NCBI RefSeq assembly: GCF_024346975.1
Contig: NZ_AP024885.1
Span: forward strand, 1,674,001-1,738,000
Direction: 5' to 3'
Length of the DNA: 64,000 nucleotides
Source: Vibrio neonatus
GTDB taxonomy: Bacteria; Pseudomonadota; Gammaproteobacteria; Enterobacterales; Vibrionaceae
In this document: piece after piece, positions 8,053-16,960 of the stretch
Layout: every line of letters starts with the position of its first letter
How positions within the stretch are numbered: the first letter of the stretch is position 1
Notes under the pieces: generated by a model
Database searches by the model: none
Told to the model about the DNA's origin: nothing
What the model saw: only the letters and a program-made list of their open reading frames with translations
Program-made: the position numbers and the translations under genes

Positions 8053-9233
8053 AGTGAGTCCTCATCGGGATACTGCTTTTCAAAGCGTTCAATCGCTTCA
8101 GCAAGTCCCTTGATCTGATGGGGCTGATGCTTTGCTGACAAGGTAATGCGAATTCGCGCACTGCCTTGTGGCACAGTCGGTGGGCGAATGGCTGTCGTCC
8201 AAAAGCCCTGTTCACGTAAGTATTGCGCAAGGTGCATCGCTCGATTCGATGAGCCGACCAAGTAAGGCTTAATCGGCGTGCTTGTAGCGATATATCCGGG
8301 AAGATGTCCAAGCTGTTCGGCGTAAGTTTTTTGCAGATTGGCTAAAGCGGTATGACGCCATGCTTGTGTTTGGATTAACTGGATAGAATGGTTAATCGCC
8401 ACAGCTTGCGCCGCAGGCATCGCTGTCGAGTACACAAAATGGCGCGCATATTGATGTAGATACTCGCCCGTTTGCGTGTCACATAAAATGGCAGCGCCTT
8501 GCACGCCCACTGCTTTACCAAAAGTGACGATTAAGATATTTGGTTTTACGCCCAAGGCATGACAACTGCCGCGACCTTGCGCGCCTAATACGCCAATGCC
8601 GTGCGCATCATCGACCATTAGCCAAGAGTTGTGCTGCTGACAAAGCGTTGCAATTTCATCGAGTGGAGCGGTATCGCCATCCATGCTAAATACCCCTTCC
8701 GTTACCACTAAACTACTGCCATTTTTTTCTAATAAAGCACGTAGTTTGTCAGTGTTGTTGTGCGGAAAGCGTTGCATCTTGGCGGGGCTTAACATGCCCG
8801 CTTCCATTAATGAGGCGTGATTGAGCTTGTCTTGCAATAAAGTGTCGTTCTTTTCTAACAAGGTAAATAACGCCGCTTGGTTGGCGCTAAATCCAGAGTT
8901 AAACAGCACTGCTTGCTCGTAACCTAACCATTGGCATAAGCTCTGTTGCAATGCTTGGTGAGCCAATGAATACCCTGTGACCATTGGCGACGCCGCGCTG
9001 CCTACGCCGTAATCATCAATAGCCGATTTCCAGACACTTTTGATACTTTCATTGCTCGCAAGCCCTAAATAATCATTGCTGGAGAAATTAACAAACGCTT
9101 TATCATCAGCAATGATTTGCTCGGTATTGCCACCGACCACCGGGTTTAACGTTCGCAAAAGGCCCTGCTCTTTGCGCTGTTGCAGTGCCTTATTTATTCG
9201 CGATGCAAAAGGGCGTGACTCAAACGGTAGCAT
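8049..9233 (-). CDS. bioF: 8-amino-7-oxononanoate synthase BioF
   Basis: BioF (394 aa from this start) is the PLP enzyme that condenses pimeloyl-ACP/CoA with L-alanine. VDDAHGIG (207-214) binds the cofactor and K240 in VTFGKAVG is the expected Schiff-base lysine; [11 protein letters not shown] (49-59) is the N-terminal signature. The frame is open to 9278, and ATGs at 9278, 9248 and 9233 are all possible. I chose 9233 because it leaves an N-terminus of family length and only a short overlap with bioB, but no start has a strong Shine-Dalgarno, so translational coupling to bioB is likely. Start uncertain by up to 15 codons. Confidence 0.93.
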   Translation of the reverse strand: MLPFESRPFASRINKALQQRKEQGLLRTLNPVVGGNTEQIIADDKAFVNFSSNDYLGLASNESIKSVWKSAIDDYGVGSAASPMVTGYSLAHQALQQSLCQWLGYEQAVLFNSGFSANQAALFTLLEKNDTLLQDKLNHASLMEAGMLSPAKMQRFPHNNTDKLRALLEKNGSSLVVTEGVFSMDGDTAPLDEIATLCQQHNSWLMVDDAHGIGVLGAQGRGSCHALGVKPNILIVTFGKAVGVQGAAILCDTQTGEYLHQYARHFVYSTAMPAAQAVAINHSIQLIQTQAWRHTALANLQKTYAEQLGHLPGYIATSTPIKPYLVGSSNRAMHLAQYLREQGFWTTAIRPPTVPQGSARIRITLSAKHQPHQIKGLAEAIERFEKQYPDEDSL

Positions 9234-10272
9234 CGTAGAATAAGTCATCTTTCGTTGGTCTTGCCGCCACGCGCTCATTCACTTGCTCAAGCAAATCTTG
9301 CTCTTGAATTTCATCCGGCTTTTGACTGGTGGCAATGGTATTAATGCCAAGCTTTTTAAACAGCTGCATATCGCTGTCTTCATCAGGGTTTGGCGTAGTC
9401 AGCAACTTACAACCGTAGAAGATGGAGTTTGCACCCGCCATAAAGCACAGCGCTTGCATTTGCTCGTTCATGCTTTCACGGCCTGCTGAAAGACGTACTG
9501 CCGATTGCGGCATAATAATGCGAGCAATCGCAATAAGTTTGATAAATTCAAATGGGTCGACATCTTCCACGTTTTCCAGTGGCGTCCCTTTGACTTTCAC
9601 TAGCATATTGATTGGCACACTTTCTGGGTGCACAGGTAAATTGGCGAGCTCCACTAACAGCCCCGCGCGATCGGCTGAACCTTCACCCAAACCAATAATG
9701 CCACCAGAACAGATTTTCATTCCTGCATCACGCACGTGAGAGAGCGTATCTAAACGGTCTTGATAGGTGCGAGTGGTAATGATGTTGCCGTAATATTCTG
9801 GAGAGGTATCCAAGTTATGATTGTAATAATCAAGGCCAGCGGTGGAGAGCTCAGAGGCTTGCTCTGGGGTTAACATGCCCAGCGTCATACAGGTTTCTAA
9901 ACCCATAGATTTCACGCCTTTGATCATGTCCGTTAATAACGGCATATCGCGCGCTTTTGGATTTTTCCATGCTGCGCCCATACAAAAACGCGTTGAACCT
10001 GAGTTTTTCGCTTTCTCAGCGGCTTCAAGCACTCGCTCAACTTCCATCAAACGCTCTTTATCAACGTCAGTACGATAATGGGCACTTTGCGGACAATACT
10101 TACAATCTTCAGGGCAAGCGCCTGTTTTTATTGAAAGTAAGGTACTGACCTGCACATAGTTATGTTGCTGGTGCTTTCGGTGAACGGTCTGCGCTTGATA
10201 GAGCAAATCCATAAAAGGGAGACTAAGTAATTGTTGGACTTCTGCAACTGTCCAATCATGGCGAACTTCCAC
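9220..10272 (-). CDS. bioB: Biotin synthase BioB
   Basis: BioB (350 aa) is the radical-SAM enzyme that inserts sulfur into dethiobiotin. The radical-SAM cysteines C53, C57 and C60 are in [11 protein letters not shown], and YNHNLDTS, the family substrate motif, lies near 150. The start is GTG at 10272, preceded by AGGA at good spacing (AAAAGGATAACAGC before GTG). It is the first gene of bioBFCD and is transcribed divergently from bioA across a shared regulatory region carrying a perfect TTGACA -35 box and a BirA-like operator, so repression by biotinyl-AMP-bound BirA is expected. Confidence 0.97.
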   Translation of the reverse strand: MEVRHDWTVAEVQQLLSLPFMDLLYQAQTVHRKHQQHNYVQVSTLLSIKTGACPEDCKYCPQSAHYRTDVDKERLMEVERVLEAAEKAKNSGSTRFCMGAAWKNPKARDMPLLTDMIKGVKSMGLETCMTLGMLTPEQASELSTAGLDYYNHNLDTSPEYYGNIITTRTYQDRLDTLSHVRDAGMKICSGGIIGLGEGSADRAGLLVELANLPVHPESVPINMLVKVKGTPLENVEDVDPFEFIKLIAIARIIMPQSAVRLSAGRESMNEQMQALCFMAGANSIFYGCKLLTTPNPDEDSDMQLFKKLGINTIATSQKPDEIQEQDLLEQVNERVAARPTKDDLFYDATV

Positions 10273-10307
10273 GCTGTTATCCTTTTGGGCTGTTTTGATG
10301 CTTGGCT

Positions 10308-10335
10308 AGTCTAACCCGAAGCGATACACTGTCAA
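10308..10335 (-). promoter_or_regulatory. bioBFCD promoter
   Basis: On the minus strand a perfect TTGACA (10335-10330) and TAGACT (10313-10308) are separated by 16 bp, about 36 bp ahead of the GTG start of bioB. The -35 box lies inside the left half-site of the BirA operator candidate, as expected for a repressed promoter. Confidence 0.65.
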
Positions 10336-10361
10336 CATCACAAAGGTAACTTTGTTTACTA
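10329..10361. promoter_or_regulatory. Candidate BirA (biotin repressor) operator
   Basis: CTGTCAACA (10329-10337) and TGTTTACTA (10353-10361) fit the two half-sites of the proteobacterial BirA operator (recalled as TTGTAAACC, 15-16 nt, GGTTTACAA) at 6/9 and 7/9 positions, with exactly 15 nt between them. The site overlaps the bioB -35 box and lies 32 bp before the bioA start, so it could control both directions. Confidence 0.65.
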
Positions 10362-10393
10362 ACGAACATTAATTGTACAATTTGAGCGCTTTT

Positions 10394-11674
10394 ATGGATT
10401 TAGAATTCGACAAAAACCACCTTTGGCACCCGTATACCTCAACCCTTAACCCTCTCCCCTGTTACCCAGTCACCTCAGCTACAGGCGTCAAATTGACCTT
10501 AGAAGATGGGCGAGAGTTAATTGATGGCATGTCTTCTTGGTGGTCAGCGATTCATGGTTACTCACATCCTGCATTAAACGAAGCGGCTCATCAGCAAATC
10601 GATGCTATGTCGCATGTAATGTTTGGCGGAATCACCCATCAGCCGGCAATAGAGCTCGGTAAAAAGCTATTAGATCTCGCCCCTGATAATCTTGAGCATA
10701 TCTTTCTTGCCGATTCGGGTTCGGTGGCGGTGGAAGTCAGCTTAAAAATGGCACTGCAATACTGGCACGCAAAAGGCGAAAAACGCGCTAAGTTTCTCAC
10801 CCTTAGACACGGCTATCACGGCGATACTTTTGCCGCCATGTCCGTCACCGACCCTGATAATTCAATGCACTCCCTGTATAAAGGTTTTTTGCCTGAACAT
10901 ATCTTTGTAGAGTCGCCAAAGACGGGCTTCTTTGATACTTGGGATGAATCTGATATCGCTCCGCTAGTTGATGCATTAGCACTGCATCACCAAGAAGTTG
11001 CGGCCATTATCCTTGAGCCTATTGTGCAAGGGGCTGGCGGAATGCGTATTTACCATCCTACCTATCTAAAGCGAGTACGTGAGTTATGCGACCAATATGA
11101 TCTGCTGCTGATCACCGATGAAATCGCCACAGGCTTTGGCCGCACCGGCAAAATGTTCGCCGTTGAACACGCCGATATACAGCCAGATATCTTATGTGTT
11201 GGTAAAGCGCTAACGGGAGGCTATATGACGCTCTCCGCTGCCCTAACCAGCAAAAAAGTAGCCAATACCGTCTGCTCAGGTGAAGCGCAATGCTTTATGC
11301 ATGGCCCTACCTTTATGGGCAATCCACTCGCCTGCGCCGTGGCAACCGCAAGTTTGTCGCTATTGCAAACGGGAGAATGGCGCAAGCAAGTCACGCAAAT
11401 TGAATCCATCTTTGCCAAATCACTACCCAAACTAAAAGCACAGCCGATGGTGAAAGATATTCGTTATTTAGGCGCAATTGGCGTCATAGAAACTCATCAA
11501 GCCGTCAACATGCAACGTATTCAAGCGCACTTTGTGGAGCATGGCGTGTGGATACGTCCGTTTGGACGACTTATCTATATGATGCCTCCTTACATTATCC
11601 AGCCAGACGAATTAGCACGCTTGATAGATGCTGTTGAGAGTGCAGTCGCTGCTCCTGATAATTTTCAGTTGTAG
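10394..11674 (+). CDS. bioA: Adenosylmethionine-8-amino-7-oxononanoate aminotransferase BioA
   Basis: BioA (426 aa from ATG 10394) uses SAM as amino donor to convert KAPA to DAPA. This class-III aminotransferase shows LTDEIATGFGRTG (cofactor aspartate D242) and the PLP lysine K271 in VGKALTGGY. The N-terminus MDLEFDKNHLWHPYTS aligns with the recalled enteric BioA start, which is why I prefer ATG 10394 over a TTG seven codons upstream. A possible promoter (TTGTTT, 18 bp, TACAAT ending at 10381) would give a very short leader. It diverges from bioBFCD. Confidence 0.96.
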   Translation: MDLEFDKNHLWHPYTSTLNPLPCYPVTSATGVKLTLEDGRELIDGMSSWWSAIHGYSHPALNEAAHQQIDAMSHVMFGGITHQPAIELGKKLLDLAPDNLEHIFLADSGSVAVEVSLKMALQYWHAKGEKRAKFLTLRHGYHGDTFAAMSVTDPDNSMHSLYKGFLPEHIFVESPKTGFFDTWDESDIAPLVDALALHHQEVAAIILEPIVQGAGGMRIYHPTYLKRVRELCDQYDLLLITDEIATGFGRTGKMFAVEHADIQPDILCVGKALTGGYMTLSAALTSKKVANTVCSGEAQCFMHGPTFMGNPLACAVATASLSLLQTGEWRKQVTQIESIFAKSLPKLKAQPMVKDIRYLGAIGVIETHQAVNMQRIQAHFVEHGVWIRPFGRLIYMMPPYIIQPDELARLIDAVESAVAAPDNFQL

Positions 11675-12119
11675 TGGTTGCTGGTGAATACACATCGCTA
11701 AACAAAAAGCTCATCCCCTATCCATCTAAATAAACTGCTATTGGCAATAGTTGAGGTAGAACCTTATCCCGAATAAGGTTCTGCTTGATGCCAACTCTAA
11801 CTTATCCTCGAATAGACCCTATAAAAGACTCCTTTCTCTTAGAAAGATCCAAAACCACAACTCACACAGTTGTAGCTTTTTTTTAATAAACCCGTAAAAA
11901 AACAAACGTACAGTCACTAATTCATCATCAAAAAATCATTCTGAACTAGATTCTCTCAAAAAGGAGCGCATGAAATAGCTTAGGTATTAGCGAGCAACCG
12001 AATACTATAAGCCACTGAAAACATTGGTGTTTATCATTTGAAATAGAACAGGGATACGCATAGCAATATGAGTCCCCTTGTGTATTAAAAACTTCTATTA
12101 ATAGTCTACGAGGTAACTA
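11675..12119. other. 445-bp gene-free region downstream of bioA
   Basis: No credible ORF is visible here. The region holds a perfect 10-bp hairpin (AGAACCTTAT at 11758-11767, ATAAGGTTCT at 11773-11782, 5-nt loop) with no U-tract, and a terminator at 11857-11884. The pair could mark the 3' end of bioA mRNA, or a small RNA ending at 11884. The segment 11885-12105 is A/T-rich with no structure I can name. GAGGT at 12109-12113 belongs to the next gene. Confidence 0.4.
11857..11884 (+). terminator. Rho-independent terminator downstream of bioA
   Basis: ACAACT (11857-11862) pairs with AGTTGT (11868-11873) around a 5-nt loop and is followed by a run of eight T residues shortly after. It is 180 bp beyond the bioA stop. 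Confidence 0.65.
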
Positions 12120-12413
12120 ATGGCTAACCAAACATACGAAATAGCACATATTAAAGAGCAAGGTCAAGATATGATCATCATACCTGTATCTTCTAAAGTT
12201 CATTCAATGTCCGAACAACAAAGAAATGAGTTAAGTCAATCATTTCAATATTATGCTAATGATGCAGGTTTGGCTGGAAAAGTATGCCTGGTTTGGGAGT
12301 TCGGTAATCGTTTCAATTTCCTTGCTCCACGCCCTTGGCACCCATTCTTCAAGAGTATCAATATGCATATCGTAGCCTCAAATATTAATAAAAAGCTAAC
12401 CTGTGTAGATTAG
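12120..12413 (+). CDS. Hypothetical protein with WHPFF motif (97 aa)
   Basis: The 97-aa protein has a good GAGGT site 6 nt before ATG. It is soluble, with no signal or membrane segment, and contains QGQDMIIIPVSSK, a hydrophilic helix with MSEQQRNELSQSFQ, and a C-terminal LAPRPWHPFFKSINMHIVAS block. I recall similar unnamed small proteins with a GQDMIIxP start and a W-H-x-F-F end in accessory DNA of gammaproteobacteria, but no function is known to me. It stands alone between bioA and an islet of REP-like repeats and a toxin-antitoxin pair, and its A/T-rich codon use differs from bioA and serS. Probably accessory. Confidence 0.65.
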   Translation: MANQTYEIAHIKEQGQDMIIIPVSSKVHSMSEQQRNELSQSFQYYANDAGLAGKVCLVWEFGNRFNFLAPRPWHPFFKSINMHIVASNINKKLTCVD

Positions 12414-12423
12414 TAGTAATCAC

Positions 12424-12433
12424 GGGGTCAGGT
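12424..12433 (+). repeat. REP-like half element (GGGGTCAGGT)
   Basis: ACGGGGTCAGGT just after the 97-aa gene matches the head of the palindromic pair at 12691-12752, including the preceding AC. It appears to be a solitary copy of the same REP-type repeat. Confidence 0.5.
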
Positions 12434-12456
12434 TTTGCCTTTTCCCAACTGAATCA

Positions 12457-12481
12457 ATGGCCTAGCTTAACGTTAGGCCAT
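12457..12481 (+). terminator. Hairpin after the 97-aa gene, possible terminator
   Basis: ATGGCCTA (12457-12464) pairs with TAGGCCAT (12474-12481) around a 9-nt loop, followed only by TTCTAAAT. It is about 40 bp past the stop of the 97-aa gene. The U-tract is weak and its right arm overlaps a second inverted repeat, so function is uncertain. Confidence 0.35.
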
Positions 12482-12628
12482 TTCTAAATCTTACCTTGCC
12501 TAACGTTCATCCAAACGGTTTCAGCTGAAGTCTGTTTATCTTAGGTGCTAAAGTGCCCCCTAATATTCAATATTAAAAAAGCCGCATAGAAATTTATCTG
12601 TATTGCACTTATAAAATAAAAAACAGTA

Positions 12629-12687
12629 GGTTTTTACAACCTAGCAGAATTAACAGATATGAGTTAATCCGCCCATGTACCGTTGTA
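12629..12687 (-). repeat. Degenerate duplicate of the serS 3' end
   Basis: These 59 bp match 13556-13614 at 56 positions in direct orientation. On the minus strand the copy encodes the last residues of SerS followed by TAA, but with Q to R and G to C changes, so it is not a functional gene end. It marks the far side of the higBA islet and ends two bases before a REP pair. It most simply reflects an insertion or duplication event at the serS 3' end. Confidence 0.85.
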
Positions 12688-12690
12688 AAC

Positions 12691-12752
12691 GGGGTCAGGT
12701 CTTTCTTTTTGCACAAAATAAACCTTCAAACGCAAAATTCAAGACCTGACCC
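12691..12752. repeat. REP/BIME-like palindromic pair
   Basis: GGGTCAGGTCTT (12692-12703) and AAGACCTGACCC (12741-12752) form a perfect 12-bp inverted repeat, extended by TTTTTGC/GCAAAA-type pairing across a 37-nt spacer. The GGGGTCAGGTCTT head is one I recall from REP sequences mobilised by RAYT (IS200-like tyrosine) transposases in marine gammaproteobacteria. No transposase is present in this window. Confidence 0.6.
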
Positions 12753-12827
12753 TGCTTTATCGCCGCTTAACAAAGCGTGATAGCTCAGCCTAGCCCCGCC
12801 TTCTTAAAAATCATAACTACGTTAATC

Positions 12828-12866
12828 ACGTATAGCTTTGCTATCTATACGTTGCTTGCGTATACT
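12828..12866 (+). promoter_or_regulatory. higBA promoter and candidate HigA operator
   Basis: TTGCTA (12838-12843) and TATACT (12861-12866) are spaced by 17 bp. An 8-bp inverted repeat, ACGTATAG (12828-12835) and CTATACGT (12845-12852), covers the -35 region, and further GTATAC and ACGTAT boxes continue to the ATG. This fits autorepression by the antitoxin or its complex. The -10 box ends 6 nt before the higB ATG and no Shine-Dalgarno is present. Confidence 0.55.
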
Positions 12867-12872
12867 TTACGT

Positions 12873-13205
12873 ATGAAAAGTATATTTGTCGAATCAACCA
12901 TATTTGAAAAGTACCGTAATGAATATCTCAGCGATGATGAGTTTAGGCTTTTTCAATCTGAGTTAATGTCTAACCCGAAACAAGGTGACGTAATTCAAGG
13001 TACAGGTGGTTTGCGGAAAATTAGAGTTGCAAGTAAAGGTAAAGGCAAGCGTGGCGGCTCTCGTGTTATCTATTATTTCCTCGACGAAAAGCGTCGATTC
13101 TACTTGCTGACGATTTATGGCAAGAATGAAATGTCTGATTTAACCGCAGACCAGAAGAAACAATTGAAAGCTTTTATGGAGGCGTGGCGTAATGAGCAGT
13201 CGTGA
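12873..13205 (+). CDS. higB: RelE/HigB family mRNA interferase toxin (HigB-2 type)
   Basis: The 110-aa protein from ATG 12873 begins MKSIFVESTIFEKYRNEYLS and closely follows my recollection of Vibrio cholerae HigB-2, a ribosome-dependent mRNA-cleaving toxin of the RelE superfamily. Family features are GDVIQGTGGLRKIRVAS, a basic KGKGKRGGSRVIYY stretch, and the C-terminal FYLLTIYGKNEMSDL. The frame is open for 32 codons upstream, but those are not conserved and overlap the promoter. It overlaps higA by 14 bp, toxin first, as in HigBA systems. In V. cholerae this pair is carried by the superintegron, so its location beside serS suggests separate mobility. Confidence 0.9.
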   Translation: MKSIFVESTIFEKYRNEYLSDDEFRLFQSELMSNPKQGDVIQGTGGLRKIRVASKGKGKRGGSRVIYYFLDEKRRFYLLTIYGKNEMSDLTADQKKQLKAFMEAWRNEQS

Positions 13206-13506
13206 TCTGTTTACAGAGTTAAGTTCAGCTCTGATTGAGGCTAAAGAACATTCTGAGGGTAAGTTAACCCTTAAAACTTACCAAGTTAACGATATCAGTG
13301 AGTTAGATATTTCACCTAATGAGATCGTGAGTATTCGCGAACAATTTAATATGTCTCGTGGTGTGTTTGCTCGTTTACTGCATACGTCATCTCGTACATT
13401 AGAAAATTGGGAACAAGGGCGTAGCGCACCAAATGGACAAGCGATAACCCTTCTAAAATTGGTTCAGCGTCATCCAGAAACTCTGTCATACATAGCTGAG
13501 CTATAA
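13192..13506 (+). CDS. higA: HigA-2-type antitoxin, Xre/HTH family
   Basis: The 104-aa protein has a disordered, acidic-basic N-terminal toxin-binding part (residues 1-35) and an Xre-type helix-turn-helix in the C-terminal half: IVSIREQFNMSRGVFARLL followed by TLENWEQGRSAPNGQAITL. It matches recalled V. cholerae HigA-2 in order and length. It neutralises HigB and should repress the operon through the inverted repeats at 12828-12852. It overlaps the higB stop by 14 bp and ends shortly before a hairpin terminator. Confidence 0.9.
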   Translation: MSSRDLFTELSSALIEAKEHSEGKLTLKTYQVNDISELDISPNEIVSIREQFNMSRGVFARLLHTSSRTLENWEQGRSAPNGQAITLLKLVQRHPETLSYIAEL

Positions 13507-13511
13507 CAAAA

Positions 13512-13541
13512 AAACCACCTAACAATACTGCTAGGTGGTTT
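13512..13541. terminator. Terminator between higA and serS
   Basis: AAACCACCTA (13512-13521) pairs perfectly with TAGGTGGTTT (13532-13541) around a 10-nt loop. The minus strand has a run of seven U residues after the stem, making it a strong serS terminator; the plus strand has only a weak tail for higBA. Confidence 0.85.
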
Positions 13542-13555
13542 CAAATAAGTCAGCC

Positions 13556-14902
<1,347 letters not shown>

Positions 14903-14969
14903 TTAACGATAACTCTCAAGGAGCCAAAAAATGGGAAAATTTCAACCGAACAAAGATAGCGAAAAACCA

Positions 14970-16316
14970 CTACTTTTTGTAGCGCTTTCGTGTGCTTTTT
15001 TCGTCTAATGAATGCAGATAGTTCAGCTTTTCAGCAATTTTGCTTTCTAAGCCACGGTTTTCTGGAAAATAGTAGCGTGTGTCGCGCATCTCTGGCGGGA
15101 AATAGCTCTCGCCTGCGGCATAGGCGCCCGGTTCATCATGGGCATATCGGTACCCTTCCCCATAGCCTAAATCTTGCATTAGCTTAGTGGGCGCATTACG
15201 TAAGTGATGAGGCACTTCAAGCTCAGAGGTATCTTCGGCATCTTGCAAGGCTTGTTTCCATGCTTTGTACACCGCGTTACTTTTCGGTGCACAGGCCAAA
15301 TACACCACCGCTTGCGCTAAGGCACGCTCGCCTTCGGCAGGGCCAATACGAGTAAAGCAATCCCATGCACTGATTGCCACTTGCATTGCTCTTGGGTCGG
15401 CATTGCCAATATCTTCAGAGGCAATCGCCAATAAACGGCGCGCAATATATAAAGGGTCGCATCCCGCTTTGAGCATGCGTGCGCTCCAATACAGAGCGCC
15501 ATCGGGATCAGAGCCGCGAATGGATTTATGCACCGCTGAAATAAGGTCGTACCAAATATCGCCTTTGTTATCAAAGCGCGCCACTTTAGAGCCCGCCACC
15601 TGCGCCAATAACTCAAGGTCGATCTGTTTGACCGAGTTCTTTTCCGGTGCCATATCGAAAAGTAATTCAAGATAGTTCAGCGCCATACGCGCATCGCCAC
15701 TGACAAGCTCGGCAAGGCGTTTATCACTTTCATCGATAAACTGAGCCTGTAGCTTGCCTAAGCCTCGCTCTTGGTCATTTAAGGCTTGCTCTATCACCTG
15801 CTCAATATCTTGGGTGTTTAGCGAGCCTAGTTTGTACACGCGTGCGCGAGACAGCAGTGCGTTATTAAGCTCAAAGGACGGGTTTTCGGTGGTTGCACCA
15901 ATAAATGTCACTGTGCCGTCTTCAATATGTGGCAAAAAGGCATCTTGCTGACTTTTATTGAAGCGATGTACTTCATCGACAAATAAGATGGTGCGATGAC
16001 CGGCAAGTTTATTATCACGAGCTTTTTCGATAGCGGCGCGAATGTCTTTCACCCCAGAGGTGACTGCTGAGACTCGCTCGACACGGGCATCGGCATAACT
16101 GGCTGCCACTTCGGCTAAGGTGGTTTTACCTGTGCCCGGAGGCCCCCATAAAATCATGGAGTGCAATTGACCTGCCTGTAAGGCTCTGTAGAGAGGTTTA
16201 CCTGGCCCTAATACATGTTGCTGACCGATGTACTCTTCAAGGGTGCGAGGACGCATTCGAGCGGCTAACGGGCGAAAGTCTTCGCCCGATGAGAAATCAA
16301 ACTGCATATTGCTCAT
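14970..16316 (-). CDS. rarA: Replication-associated recombination protein RarA (MgsA)
   Basis: The 448-aa AAA+ ATPase of the RarA/WRNIP1 family acts at stalled replication forks. Walker A is GPPGTGKTT at residues 58-66, Walker B is LFVDEVHRF around 112-120, and [10 protein letters not shown] is the sensor-1/arginine-finger region. The C-terminal half carries the tetramerisation domain ([10 protein letters not shown] onward). It lies 10 bp after lolA and ahead of serS, the usual lolA-rarA-serS order. Confidence 0.97.
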   Translation of the reverse strand: MSNMQFDFSSGEDFRPLAARMRPRTLEEYIGQQHVLGPGKPLYRALQAGQLHSMILWGPPGTGKTTLAEVAASYADARVERVSAVTSGVKDIRAAIEKARDNKLAGHRTILFVDEVHRFNKSQQDAFLPHIEDGTVTFIGATTENPSFELNNALLSRARVYKLGSLNTQDIEQVIEQALNDQERGLGKLQAQFIDESDKRLAELVSGDARMALNYLELLFDMAPEKNSVKQIDLELLAQVAGSKVARFDNKGDIWYDLISAVHKSIRGSDPDGALYWSARMLKAGCDPLYIARRLLAIASEDIGNADPRAMQVAISAWDCFTRIGPAEGERALAQAVVYLACAPKSNAVYKAWKQALQDAEDTSELEVPHHLRNAPTKLMQDLGYGEGYRYAHDEPGAYAAGESYFPPEMRDTRYYFPENRGLESKIAEKLNYLHSLDEKSTRKRYKK

Positions 16317-16325
16317 GATAGCGAC

Positions 16326-16928
16326 TTAGTTTCGCTGATCATCAACTTCTACCCCATTTGGGATAGTAAATACAAAGCGGTTTTTCGGTGATACTTGCGA
16401 GTGATAATCACTGAACGTAAATTTACTGCGCTGACCGTCTTGCTCAATCACGTTAAAACCTGAGATCTCACCGGCTTTATCGATGTTTAGCTGGAACTGG
16501 CCTTGTGTTGAGGCTTTGTCGGTTGGCGTTAAGGTGAAGCTGTCACCGTTTTGTTCCACGCTGTACTTATCCCAATCGCTGGCTTTGTTGCGAGTTAATA
16601 GTACAAACGGCGTTTGCTCAGAGGCTTGCTCTTGTTTGTAAATGCTCACTTGTTCGATAAATGGGCTGTAATACCAAAGCGTTTCACCATCTGACACCAA
16701 CAGGTTTTCATCTGGAGAGTTTGTTGACCAACGGAACATGCTCGGTCTGGCAATTTCAACGGTGCCAGTACCTTGCATGACCACTTCGTTGTCAGGGCTG
16801 ACCACAGTTTGCGCAAAGTTGGCGGTAAAACCATCGGTTTTATCAAGACGCTGTACCAACTCTTGTTGAGGGTTGGCAAAGGCTGCGCTGGAAACTAACA
16901 CTAAAACGCTAATTAATAGTTTTTTCAT
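16326..16928 (-). CDS. lolA: Periplasmic lipoprotein carrier LolA
   Basis: LolA (200 aa) ferries outer-membrane lipoproteins from LolCDE to LolB across the periplasm. The true start is ATG 16928 ([20 protein letters not shown]), giving a signal peptide cleaved after AFA; the frame extends 11 codons further into the ftsK end but that part is not signal-like. FTANFAQTV and [20 protein letters not shown] are family landmarks. It sits 32 bp after ftsK and 10 bp before rarA, consistent with one transcript. Confidence 0.96.
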   Translation of the reverse strand: MKKLLISVLVLVSSAAFANPQQELVQRLDKTDGFTANFAQTVVSPDNEVVMQGTGTVEIARPSMFRWSTNSPDENLLVSDGETLWYYSPFIEQVSIYKQEQASEQTPFVLLTRNKASDWDKYSVEQNGDSFTLTPTDKASTQGQFQLNIDKAGEISGFNVIEQDGQRSKFTFSDYHSQVSPKNRFVFTIPNGVEVDDQRN

Positions 16929-16960
16929 ATTACTCTCTGAAAACTGGGCCAAAAGGCCCA

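Larger units (their letters stand above)
12414..12872. other. 459-bp non-coding islet segment rich in repeats
   Basis: This gap holds a solitary REP-like box (12424), a hairpin (12457-12481), a 10-bp perfect inverted repeat (AACGTTAGGC 12469-12478 with GCCTAACGTT 12498-12507), a degenerate copy of the serS 3' end (12629-12687), a REP pair (12691-12752) and the higBA promoter (12828-12866). I see no coding sequence. The GTTAGGC and GCCTAAC boxes look like integron core sites but are in the wrong order for an attC. Confidence 0.6.

Noticed and set aside
12460..12510. Integron attC site
   Set aside because: GTTAGGC precedes GCCTAAC, the reverse of the attC order, the spacer is only 19 nt, and no L boxes are recognisable. 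Kept only as a low-interest observation.
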